A DNA stretch of 64,000 bases from Solanum dulcamara (lineage: Eukaryota > Streptophyta > Magnoliopsida > Solanales > Solanaceae): assembly GCF_947179165.1 (NCBI RefSeq), contig NC_077247.1:46172935-46236934 (forward strand), read 5' to 3'. Below, in pieces: positions 47,996 to 59,449 of the stretch (positions are counted from its first letter, which is position 1; every line of letters starts with the position of its first letter). A program made the position numbers and the translations under genes. The notes below the pieces were generated by a model that saw only the letters and a program-made list of their open reading frames with translations, was not told the DNA's origin and ran no database searches.

Positions 47996-49000
47996 GGGGC
48001 GTTTAGTTGGGATACAAGTTATCATAATATTAGTTATAATGAACTTAGTTATACTGAGAGTGATTTTTATTGTTTGTTTGGTTTGTCATATTCCAAATTA
48101 TATCCATTGCATAAATCTAAGAATAAATTGTTCGTTTACAAAAATATTCTCCATCTTATTTAATTTTTTTTCATTTACTTAGCAAGCTTGAGTTATTCAT
48201 TCTTAAAAATAAAATTTACATCTTATTTAACTAAAATATTTTTGTGTATGCAGTTTCATGATTGTGCCGTGTGTTTTTAAAATTAAAGTTTCATCTTATT
48301 TAGCTTAAAAATAAAATTTACATCTTATTTAGCTTTAAATAAAATTTACATCTTAGTTAACTTAAAAATAAAACTTTCATCTTATTTAGCTTAAATATAA
48401 ATTTCCATCTTATTTAGTTTAAAATATAACTTTCATTTAAAGTTTATTAAAGTAAAATAAATTTTATTATTAAAATTATCTACATTTTAATTGATATATA
48501 AAATATATTTTTTAAGTGAGTAATAAATTATTTAATTAAAATATGTAATTTAGTAGTGAAGTGAATATTTTAAGAAAAATCAAAATATAAATAAACATAA
48601 GAATTAGACAAATAAGTTCAATTTATAATATATTCATAAATAGAAATTTTATATATAAAATATAATTTTTAATAGAAAAAATATATTATCATAAAAACAA
48701 CGATTAATTAAGTTTGTGAATGTCATTATAAATATTGTTAAAAATTATGTTAATAGATATTAATGTAAAAAGTGGAGTATAAAAGAGAATTTGAGGAGAT
48801 ATTTTAGTTATTTAATATACCTTATCCAGGATAACTTATCCTGAGATTACTATTTCATCTCGAGGAAGGGATAACTTATCTAAATACTAATTGTTAATCC
48901 TAGGATATGTTATCCATCCTTTGCAATCAAATGAGAAATTAAAGGACACTTAAAAATTATTCTGGTATTAACTTCTTTTATCATCGTACCAAACGACCCC
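47996..49000. mobile_element. 1-kb terminal-inverted-repeat element upstream of the SAP30BP-like gene
   Basis: The left end GGGGCGTTTAGTTGGGATAC and the right end in reverse GGGGTCGTTTGGTACGATG are inverted repeats; a second inverted block is ataacttatcc / ggataacttatc near 48826-48875. The outer bases are TTA on the left and TAA on the right, so only TA is shared; class is uncertain (PIF/Harbinger-like or other). The interior ~48205-48440 is a minisatellite of catcttatttagctt-type units, about 33-38 bp each. It starts only 240 bp upstream of the ATG at 47756. No coding capacity. Confidence 0.65.
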
Positions 49001-49229
49001 TAAGTAGTCGTATTTATTAGATTGCTAACTAAGGTTTAATCAAAACTTCAACAATTTTTTTGACTTTCAACATAGTGGCAAGAATTGCACTTGTAAAATT
49101 TTGAATGTGGGTTTATTGTGTTGTATTTATAATATAAATATTTTCAAAATAATGCAAAAATTGGTCATCCCTTCCCCCAACCTTCACTCCTCTAATCTCA
49201 TCTGCATCAAATGTGCCCCTTCATCTAAT

Positions 49230-49678
49230 GTGAACTAACAGTGATGGTTCTTACTCAGAAGCGACTAACAGAGGAAGAATTGATGGTGTTATTAGAGATC
49301 ATAATGGCAACTAGGTTATAGCTCCAGTAGAGGAATTAGTGCTTACAGCCATACCATGTCTTAATTGGAAGTCTTTATCGGAACCCTGAATATAGCCATT
49401 GATTATTCTTTAACCTACATTGAAATAGAAACTGAATTGAAGCTTCAGATCACACGTAATCTATTTATGCATCCACAATTACTTTTTGCAAGTTGCTTAT
49501 GAAAAGGTTGAATAATCCAGTGATCCGCCATACCTTCAGTCAAGCCAACAAGGTAGCAGACTTTTTGTCTAAAATGGATTTCAAGCTAGCACTATCCACA
49601 CAAGCATCTATCATCTTAACTCCACCGGATCCAGCTCTCCCCTCTAATCATGGCGGACCAACTAGGAGTAGATTTTAA
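49230..49678 (+). pseudogene. RNase H-like (RVT_3, LINE-type) remnant
   Basis: The plus-strand reading begins near SDGSYSEATNRGRIDGVI (49240 on), passes through stops and frameshifts, and ends with VIRHTFSQANKVADFLSKM (~49513-49575), the characteristic C-terminal motif of plant non-LTR RNase H-like domains. It is broken and lacks other LINE domains, so it is a fragment. Confidence 0.65.
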
Positions 49679-49994
49679 GGATTACTTATAATAATTAGTT
49701 ATCCTGTTATAATAACCTATCTATTAACTAGCTATGGTGACAATGTAGCGACCAAATTTTCTCATATACAAAAGTTTGATTTGGTGGACTTTTATGGGCT
49801 TAGCTTTTTTTGGAAGTTGGAATTATACACTTTCCTTCTTATTTGGGCTGGGCTATTAACTTTTTTTCCTCGTTGGACTGTTAAACTTCTACTAATTCGA
49901 AAACAAGCATTCACACAGATAACTTTTCACTGAAACATAATCACTATCCTACAATTTAAACATGCAATATCAATCTTTTGCAATTTAAAAATTG
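49679..49994. other. Intergenic between LINE remnant and Copia element 2
   Basis: About 315 bp of AT-rich sequence with nothing recognised. Confidence 0.6.
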
Positions 49995-50046
49995 TATAGA
50001 AAATACAAGTGAACTTAAAGAAAAACAATCTTCTTAATAAACTTTA
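49995..50046 (+). repeat. Left copy of 51-52-bp direct repeat flanking Copia element 2
   Basis: It begins tatagaaaatacaagtgaac and ends aacttta. The partner at 53751-53801 differs only by a few bases. It directly abuts the left LTR. Confidence 0.8.
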
Positions 50047-53000
50047 ATAACTGTACAATTTTGACTCCCCTTTATTCAATCCCCAAGAAAAATTATATAT
50101 GTGATACAATATTGAAATAAGAAAATTAAATATCTCCTTAATATGCTACCAAATATATAAAGAATTATATGGTAATTATTTTCCTACAAATATGCTACCA
50201 AATATATAAAGAATTATATGGTAATTATTTCTCTACAAATATGCTACCAAATATTATACTGCAATACCCCCCTCAAGTTGGAGCATGGGAATCAAAAATG
50301 CCCAACTTGGAAAGCAAGAAGTCAAACTGAGTTTTGCCGAGAGTTTTGATAAAAATGTCTGTCAATTGTAAAGATGTTGAAACGTGGGACGGAGAGATCT
50401 ACCTCAATGTGCTTTGTTCGTTCATGGAAAATTGAATTTTTTGTAATATGCAAAATGGACTGACTATCAGAAAACAATTTGATCGTCTTGGAATGTTGTA
50501 TACCTAAACTCAACAACACACCTTTCAGCTACTTCAACACATAAGTGGCCACGGCCATGTACCTATATTCAGCTTCTGTAGAAGATCTAGAAAATGTGTG
50601 CTACTTCTTTGTCTTCCAAGAGATGGGAGATTGACCTAGAAATACTAGCCAACCTGTCAACGAACGACGAGTAAGCAGACAAGCCGCCCAATCAGAATCA
50701 CACCATCCCTGCAAAGTCAACTCACTGTCGGCACGTAATAAAATATCTTGTCCTGGGGTGCCTTTCAAATAAAGAATCACTCATAAGGCGGCTTCCCAAT
50801 GTTCAATTCGGGGTTCTTGCATGAATTGAGACAAAATATGAACAGATTATTCCAAGTTCAGTCGAGTGACCCCCAAATAAATCAAACGCCCGACTAATCT
50901 ATGGTAGACCTCCAGATCCGACAACAAATCTTCATTTGCAAGACCAAGTTTATGATTTTGTTCAATAGGGAATCCACTTGACTTTGCACCTAACAACCCT
51001 TCTTCAGAGACAATATCAAGAGTATACTTACGTTGACACAAAAATAATCCTGATGAACTACGAGCTATTTCAATACCCCAAAAATATTTGAGAGACCCAA
51101 GGTCTTTCATTTTGAAACAATCACTCAAATAGGCTTAAGTTGCAAGTGCAGCGGAATCATTCCCAAAAATAATAAAATTATCATAAACCAAGATATTAAT
51201 CTGAATATTCCCTCAAGTAAATGTAAAAAGAAAGTAATCAGAATAAGATTGTACGAAATCGTACCCTTTCAAAGCAGTCACCAATTTTGCAAACCAACAT
51301 ATAGGGGCTTGTTTCAACCCATCTAACGATTTGCGCAAATGATACACCAACGTAGAATCTGGACTTTCAAACCCGAGAGGGAGATTCATATACACCTCCT
51401 CATCAAGGTCACCATGTAAAAGGCGTTATAAACACCCATTTGGTGAAGTTCCCAATTTTTGGATGCTGCAATAGCTAGGAAGGCTCGAACAGTAGTCATT
51501 TTGGCGACCGGAGAAAAAGTTTCACTGTAGTCAATCCCTACTTGTTGATGATTTTCCAACACAATTCAGCGCGATTTGAGTCGTTCCACATCTCCATTTG
51601 ACAAAAACTTGGCCTTGTACACCCGTTGATTATCATGTGCTTTCTTACTCGGAGGAAGATGTTCCAAAGTCCATGTACCATTGTCTTTCAATGCACGTAT
51701 CTCTTCTTTCACTGAATGTCTCCAACCTTCGTGTTTCATGACTTTTTTGAAGGTCATAGAATCCTTACCCGAAATAATAGCTGTAAGAAACTTACGATAA
51801 TTTATAGAGAAATTGTTATAATTAATATAGTGTGTCAAAGGATAGGGAGTACCCGATGATTGATTGTTAATCGTAGTAGGAGACGGACTATTAGCAAAAA
51901 TTGAGTGTGTCACATGATCACAAAGAAAAAGAGAGGGAAATTTCTCCCGAAAACCATTACCCAAGAAACCTTCCACATCCATGGCTGGAGTATGGTGTTG
52001 TTGCCCTCCCTCGCTGCCAGCGGGTTTGGCAGTGGCCGATGGCTGCAACTCGTCCTGGCTGCCAGCAGGCACTTGTTGGGTTGTTGCTATCCGACAGTCT
52101 TTGAACTATCAACTTCGCCCCCTAAATCATTCTCGTACACCATAAAATCACCATCGATTTCAGCACCACATCAAAAAAATTATACAAAATAGAAACATCA
52201 TCCAGACAAGCAAAAGTAAACATATTCTCCACAAAACTTCACATCACAAGAAAAAAAAAATCAATCATATCAAAATCAAACAACCGCCACCCCTTCTTAC
52301 CAAACAGATATCCCACAAACAAACACTTTCTGCTTTGACTAGCAAATTTGTCACCCTGAATTTTTTTATTATGAGCAAAGAACAAATATCCAAAGGTACA
52401 AATAATATTGAAAGAAAGAAGTTCATTGAATAAAATTTTGAAAGGTGTTTTATTTTGTAAATTGGGTGTGGGGTACGATTTATGAGATGAGATGCAGTAA
52501 GAACACATTCACCTCAGAAAAAAATAGATAAATTGGCCTGAAATTTCAGAGCTCTCGCACATTCAACACATGTTTATGCTCTCTCTAGTCTCCTATTTTA
52601 TTGCGAAGTCCCCACACAAGAGGTTTGAAACAGAATACCAGTGGTAAAAAAAAATAATCGATCAAATAATTAAATTCAGTACCATTATCACATTATACAA
52701 CTTTAATTGTTTGATTAAATTGTCGATCAACCATAGCAATAAAAGCCATAAACAACTGAAATACTTTTGTTTTATCAACCAACAAGTAGATCCAAATAGT
52801 TCGAGAAAAATCATCAACAATTATTAGAAAATAACGAGCTCCACATGACAAAACATATCAATATGGACCCCACAAATTATAATGTATTTTCTCAAATATT
52901 TTAGACGTTTTATTATCACTTAAAGAAAATTTGTCTCTAGGATACTTAGCACGGAAACACATTTCACAACCTTTTGCCAAACTACTGTTATCACTACAAA

Positions 53001-53747
53001 CATAAGAAAGTAACTTAAGAACTCTCTCAGAAGGATGCCCAATCGTCGGTGCCACAATTCCAATGCTGACGCTTCTATGACAGTAGACACATGTTGCACC
53101 AAGTCTGGTTTGTATAGTTCGTCCCTCCTAACTCCTGTTCCAATCAGCTTCTTTATTGGGTCCTGAATAGCACACATAAAAATTAAAAGAGATAACAGTA
53201 CGTAAATTATTAGTAAGTTAGGGACGGAGAGTAAGTTGCAACATAAATAAGGCACATAAAGGATATGATGTAGGTGATTTTATCTGGCAGTCGAATGGAA
53301 CCTTTCAAAGAAGCAAACACTTTTTTACCACTAGGCAAATCAACTGGACAATCAACAGTATGAATATCAAACAACCAAGATTTCTCACCGGTAACATAAT
53401 AGGTAGCACCGGTGTCAATAATCCAAGAAGAAACATCAAACTTACCATTTAAATAATTTTCTAAAATTATAGCATTACCAAAAACTCTTATAATAGCCTT
53501 CCATTGATCAGAAGTAAAGTGCTGACCCATAACAACGGTATTTGATAGTGGTGGAGGAAGTATGTTGTCACCAGCCATGAAAATTTATGTTGAAGAAAAA
53601 AATGGCTCTGATACCATGAAAAGAACTGTACAATCTTAACTTTCCTTTATTCATTTCTCAAGAGAGAATATATATGTGATACAAAATATATAAAGAATTA
53701 TATGATAATTATTTCTCTACAAATATGCTATCAAATATTATACTGCA
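50047..53747 (-). mobile_element. Ty1/Copia LTR retrotransposon 2 (degenerate, gag deleted)
   Basis: Minus-strand element. The 5' LTR is 53617-53747 (131 bp, TGCAGTATAAT... to TTCTTTTCA on the minus strand) and the 3' LTR is about 50047-50263, longer because of a 52-bp internal tandem duplication and with an altered outer end. The primer site TGGTATCAGAGCCA (53616-53603) and purine tract GAGGGGGGTAT (50274-50264 region) fit Copia. Only ~40 bp separate the primer site from an ATG at 53578 that opens just before the protease, so gag is missing. Confidence 0.88.
50322..53578 (-). pseudogene. pol remnant of Copia element 2
   Basis: On the minus strand: a short gag tail, protease WIIDTGATYYVTG (~53440-53400), GAG-pre-integrase HRRLGH (~53060) with the zinc finger CEMCFRAK, an integrase fragment around 52240-52510 (NKTPFKILF, KCLFVGY), RT parts at 51213-51660 ([22 protein letters not shown]), KMKDLGSLKYFWGIEIARS (~51115) and RNase H fragments (LFSDSQSILHI, FHERTKHIEVD) to 50322. 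The integrase core and the YVDD part of RT are deleted or scrambled, and stops and frameshifts are frequent. It cannot be autonomous. Confidence 0.88.
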
Positions 53748-53750
53748 ATA

Positions 53751-53801
53751 TATAGAAAATACAAGTGAACTTAAAGAAAATAATCTTTTAATGAAACTTT
53801 A
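53751..53801 (+). repeat. Right copy of 51-52-bp direct repeat flanking Copia element 2
   Basis: It starts three bases after the right LTR and matches 49995-50046 nearly throughout (tatagaaaatacaagtgaac... to aacttta), with about three small differences. Confidence 0.8.
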
Positions 53802-54116
53802 GCCGATCGTGACCAAGAAACCGCTCGTTTCTCTTGGTGGGCGGGAAATGCCCGACATTTCAATTTAATGTTAAGATATCAAAATTATGTCAGTATTAGT
53901 GGTATCAACAAAAAAGAGATACAAATAAACTATCTAGCAAGAGAAGCAACGAAAGAAAGTAACCTCAACAATTTTTCAGACTTGAGGTGAGTTACGCAAA
54001 TAAGCAATATGTTTGTGCAAATGTACCATTGTTTTGTTCCTGTATTGTATAAATGTATGCAGAAACAACAATAATTATAACTCCACCTCAATTCTGAACA
54101 AAATAAATTTAGTTAT
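53802..54116. other. Short spacer between the two Copia elements
   Basis: About 315 bp with nothing recognised apart from an inverted pair (aagaaaccgctcgtttctctt, ~53816-53838). The last five bases (gttat) are the left flank of the next Copia element. Confidence 0.5.
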
Positions 54117-54329
54117 TGTTAGGTATTGGATGCTTTTCAAGTGGGCCCCACTTGTAAGTGGGCAACTTGCCCACTTGGTATGTAATCAAATTCTTTGCCT
54201 ATATATATATGTGCAATGGCGGAGGAAGAAAATCACATAGACAGAAAAACATGCACAGCTCCTCTCTTTTCCTCTTTCCCTCATTATCTCTCTTTAATTA
54301 TTTTTGCCAAGTTAGTTATTTTCATAACA
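54117..54329 (+). repeat. 5' LTR of Copia element 3
   Basis: 213 bp. It includes the palindrome-rich stretch caagtgggccccacttgtaa, also present in the partner, and a TATATATATAT box near 54200. Confidence 0.93.
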
Positions 54330-54409
54330 CGTTATCAGCATGAGGCTTCAGCTATTTTTAGAAGGTAACAAAAAGTAGTAAAAGTTTTATTTAATTATAT
54401 TTTCATAAA

Positions 54410-57400
54410 ATGATAAATATTTCCAAATTTGAATTTGTTGCCCTTGATATCTTTGAAAAAGGCTATTCATTATGGACACTTGATGCTGAAATTTATTTAG
54501 AATCAATGGGTCTCGCAGACACCATTAAAGATGATAATATGACATTCAATCAAAACCGTACTAAAGCCATGATATTTCTCTGCCACCATCTTGACGAGGG
54601 GCTAAAATTACAATATCTCTCATTAAAAGACCCCCTTAAATTGTGAAAAAATTTAAAAGAAAGATATGACCATCTAAAATTGGTCATGCTTCTACAAGCT
54701 CGTCATGATTGGCTAAATCTGAGATTAATGGATTTCAAAAATATAACTAAATATAATTCTACTCTTTTTAGAATTATTGCTCAGTTAAATTTATGCGGAG
54801 AAAAAATCACTGAGCAGGATAAAATGAAAAAAACATACTCCACATTTCCATCCGCGAATATGCTCCTACAGCAGCAATATCACGAAAAAGGTTTTAAAAA
54901 ATATTCTGTTTTACTTTCTCACCTTCTGATTGTTGAATGCCACAATGAACTATTAATGAAAAATCATAATAGTCGGCTAGTTATTTCTTTGCCACTCTCT
55001 GAAGTGAATCAGACAAATTATAACCAACGAGAAAGAGGTCATGGTCCCAATCGTGGTCGTAGTTGTGGTCAAAGAAGAAATTTTAATCATGATACTCGGC
55101 TGGCACCGAGAAATGACCAGCAATATAAAAGGCAGGGTAAAAAGGCAGAAGCTTTACCGAAGAAAAATTCAAAAATAATATGTCATAGATGTGGAGGTGT
55201 GGGGCACTGGTCACGAATTTTCCGGTCATCAAAGCGCCTAGTTCAGCTATATCAGACATCTTTGAAAAGGGCAGAAAATAATCTAGAGACAAACTTTATC
55301 TCTGAAGATAATATAGAGCCTATGCACCTTGATGTAACTGACTTCTTTAATTCTTTAGATGACAATATGAATATTGATAAGACTAATAATATATAATTTT
55401 CTTTTATTTATCTGTACTAAAGATTATGTTTGTATTGTTTTTCAATTCAAGTAAAATTTGTGTAATGAATCATGTATTAATTATAATATTTACTTTATTT
55501 CCCTTTTTAAAAAATAATATGGATATGCCTCAAATTTTATTTGGATCAACGACCAATTACGAGGATCTTTATGTAATTGATAGTGGAACAACCCATGCTA
55601 TATTTAAAGACGAAAAATATTTTTCTAATTTACTAAGAAGAAAAACAAATATTACTACAATTTCTGATAATTCAAAAATGATAGAAAGCTCCGGAAGAGC
55701 TACTATAATTCTGCATAAGGGGACAAAAATTATTATAGAAGATGCACTATTTTCTTCTAAATACTCAAAAAATTTGTTAAGTTTTAAAGATATCCGCAGA
55801 AATGGATATCATGTTGAGACACTAAATGAAATGAATATTGAATATCTTGGTATAACCAAAAGTGTCTCAGGCTAAAAATATATTTTGAAAAATTACCAAC
55901 TTTGTCGTCTGACCTATATTATGCAAAAATTAGTATAATTAAAGTACATATAATCGTAAATCAGAAGTTTATTGATCCAAATATATTTGTGCTATGGCAT
56001 GATCGAATAGGTCATCCTGGATCAATAATGATGATACGAATCTTGAAAATTCAACTGGACATCCGTTGAAGAACCAAAAGATTCTTACAAATGATGAATT
56101 TTCATGTGCTGCTTATTATCAAGGCAAATTAATTGCCAGACAATCGATTCTGAAGATCGATATAGAATCTCCTAATTTTTTTAGAGCATATACATGGAGA
56201 TATATGTGGACCTATTCATCCACCTAGTGGATTGTTTAGATATTTTATGGTCCTAATAAATGCATCATCTAGATGCTCTCATGTGTGCCTGTTATCATCT
56301 CGCTACCTGGCATTTGCGAAGTTGTTAGCACAAATAATAAGATTGAGAACGCAATTCCAGATTATCTGATTAAGGCCATTCGCCTTGATAATGCTGCAGA
56401 ATTTACATCTCAAGCATTTAATGATTATTGCTTATCAATTGGGATAAAAATTGAACATCCTATTGCTCATGTTCTTACTCAAAATGGCCTTGCAGAATCA
56501 TTTATAAAGCGCCTACAATTGACAGCAAGTCATCTACTAATGAAAATAAAATTGTCAATTACTGTTTGGGGTCATGTTATCATACATGCAACAGCACTTG
56601 TACGTCTCAGACCGACACATTATAATAAATACTCTTCGTCATAATTAGTATTTGATCATGAACCAAATATAGCCCATTTAATTTTTTTTGATTGTGCGGT
56701 TTATGTGCCTGTCGCATCACCACAACTTACAAAAATGGGCCCTTAATGAAGGTTGGACATCTATGTTGGGTTTGACTCATCTTCCATCATTCGATACCTT
56801 GAACCGTTGACTGGAGACTTATTCACTGCTCGATTTGCAGATTATCGGTTTGTTGAAACAATTTTCTCGCCATTAGGGGGAGATAAAAAGGAACCTGAAA
56901 AAGAAAAAGAAATTGCGTGAAAAGTTTTATCACTATCTCATTTTAATCCACGCACCCGCATATGTGAGTAGGAGGTCCAGAAGATCATTCACTTGCAGAA
57001 AATAGCAAATCAAAAGCCAGATGCATTTACTGATTTGAAATGAATAACTAAGTCACATATTCCTACAGTAAATATGTCTACCCGGATTGATGTCCCAAAA
57101 GGACCATCTACTAGTATCATAGCTTCTGAATCCGAAATACGCCTGAAACGTGGTAGACTATTGGGATCAAAGGATAAAAATCCTAGAAAGAGAAGTGTGA
57201 GAAATAATTAAAATGATACTACACAAGAACCTCCTGAAGAAGGTCAAGATTTGAGTATTCCTGATATTCCTGAAGAAATCAGCGAGCCCGAGACTCAAAT
57301 GAATGAAGAACTTTCAATAAGTTCTACCGGTGATTAGATAAATCTAGATAGATTGAAAATTATGGTGGATAATATTTTTGCATATAATATTGCAATTAAT

Positions 57401-59036
57401 CTCATGCAAGATAGTGAAAGTCTTGAGCCTAAATCCATCGAAGAATATCGGTGTAGATGTGATTGGCCAGAATGACAAAAGGCAATCAATCTGAATTAGA
57501 CTCACTTGCTAAACGTGAGGTTTTTGGACCTGTACTCCAAACCCCTGAAGGTGTGAAACTAGTTGGCTATAAATGGGTTTTTGTGCGAAAATGAAATGAG
57601 AGAAATGAAATTGTAAGATAGAAAGCACGCCTTGTTGCATAAGGATTCTCTCAAAGACCTGGGGTCAACTATGAAGAAACATATTCACCTGTTATAAATG
57701 GAATAATATTTAGATATCTCATCAGTTTAGTTGTTCACAAAAATCTTGATATACATCTAATGGATGTGGTTACAACTTACCTGTATGGTTCACTTGATAA
57801 TTAAATTTACATGAAAATCCCAGAAGGATTAAAATTGTCTGAAGCATGTAATAAGTCAGGGGAAATGTACTCAATAAAACTGCAAAGATCATTATATGGT
57901 CTGAAACAATCAGGGCGCATGTGGTATAATCGCCTAAGTGAGTACTTAATAAATGAAGGCTATATTAATGATGTTACTTGTCCATGTGTTTTTTTATTAA
58001 GAAAATGAAATTAGAGTTTGTTATACTCGCCGTTTATGTTGATGACATAAATCTCATTGGAACCCCTGAAAAGGTCCAAAAGGCGATTGAGTATCTAAAG
58101 AAAGAATTTAAAATGAAAGACCTTGGAAAGATAAAACTTTGTCTAGGTCTGCAAATTGAACATTTAGCAGACAAAGATTTTGTCCATCAATCTGCCTACA
58201 ATGAGAAAATCTTAGAAAGATTTTACATAGACAAAGCACATCCATTAAGTACTCCAATGGTTGTTCGATCACTTGAAGTGGAAAAAAGATCAATTTCGAC
58301 CTCTAGAAGAGGATGAAAAAATTCTTGGTCTTGAAGTACCATATCTCAGTGCTATTAGCGCACTTATGTACCTTGCTAATGTAAACAAGCCTGATATAAC
58401 ATTCTCTGTTAATTTGCTGGCAAGATATAGTTCATCCCCTACGTGAAGACATTGGAACGGTATTAAACATATTTTGCGATACCTGAAGGGTACTATTGAT
58501 ATGAGTTTGTTTTATAGTAACAAAGATTGCGGAGACCTTATTGGTTATGCAGATGCAGGTTATTTATCAGACCCACATAAAGCTCGATCTCAGACAGGCT
58601 ATCTATTTACACACGGAGGAACTGCTATATCATGGCGATATACAAAGTAGTCCATTGTTTCTTATTCTTCAAATCATGCTGAAATAATAGCTATTAATGA
58701 AGCAAGCAGAGAATGTGTGTGGTTGAGATCAATGATACAGTTCATCAAAGAAAATGCAGTCTGAAAAATGATGTTAAAGTACCCACAATTATATTCGAAG
58801 ACAATGCTGCATGCATAGCTCAATTGAAAGGTGGATTCATAAAAGGAGACAGAACGAAACATATTTCACCAAAATTATTCTTCACACATGATCTACAAAA
58901 GAATGGTGATATTGATGTACAACAAGTTCGTTCGAGTGATAATCTTGCAGATTTATTCACAGAGGCATTACCAACATCAATTTTTGAGAAATTAAGATAT
59001 AAGGTTGGAATGTATCGTCTCCAAAATAACAAATGA
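54410..59036 (+). pseudogene. gag-pol remnant of Copia element 3
   Basis: Gag occupies 54410-55396, split by a stop near 54643, with a zinc knuckle CHRCGGVGHWSRIF whose last Cys is lost. Protease keeps VIDSGTTHAIF (~55573). Integrase is fragmentary (AIRLDNAAEFTSQ, QNGLAESFIKR, 56370-56530). RT parts run from ~57480 to 58300 (KIPEGLK, LYGLKQSGRMWY, YVDD at 58035-58046, KMKDLGKIK). RNase H parts (GYADAGYLSDPHKA, NLADLFTEALP) reach 59036. Numerous stops and frameshifts (for example 57365, 57592, 57619, 57801, 58445, 58650) make it non-functional. Confidence 0.9.
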
Positions 59037-59236
59037 AGCTTTCATCAGGGGGAGTAAAATACGCGCTGCACTCTTTTTTTCTTAGCCAAGGTTTTGTCCC
59101 ACTGGGTTTTCCTGGTAAGGTTTTTAATGAGGCAGCAATCAAGACGTATTACCAGATATGTAGACACAATATCTATGGAGGTTCAGAATAATATGTATTT
59201 TTTTAAACTAGAATATCATTGATAACCATGGGGGAG

Positions 59237-59449
59237 TGTTAGGTATTGGATGCTTTCCAAGTGGGCCCCACTTGTAAGTGGGTAACTTGCCCACTTGGTA
59301 TGTAATCAAATTCTTTACCTATATATATATGTGCAATGGCAGAGGAAGAAAAACACGTAGACAGAAAAACACGCACAACTCCTCTCTTTTCCTCTTTCCC
59401 TCATTATCTCTCTCTAATTATTTTTGCCAAGTTAGTTATTTTCATAACA
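59237..59449 (+). repeat. 3' LTR of Copia element 3
   Basis: 213 bp, equal in length to the 5' copy at 54117-54329, with about nine base differences and no indel. Confidence 0.93.

Larger units (their letters stand above)
54117..59449 (+). mobile_element. Ty1/Copia LTR retrotransposon 3 (decayed, full-length)
   Basis: Two LTRs of 213 bp each (54117-54329 and 59237-59449, TGTTAGGTATTGG...TTTCATAACA) enclose a 4.9-kb interior. By hand count they differ at about nine sites, mostly transitions. The sequence after the left LTR, CGTTATCAGCATGAGG, is the priming region seen in one group of plant Copia elements rather than the usual TGGTATCAGAGC. A purine tract ATGGGGGAG precedes the right LTR. Flanking pentamers are gttat and attat, a target duplication with one mismatch. 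Confidence 0.94.

Noticed and set aside
53816..53838. Short inverted pair between Copia elements 2 and 3
   Set aside because: Too short and isolated to call a MITE or terminator.
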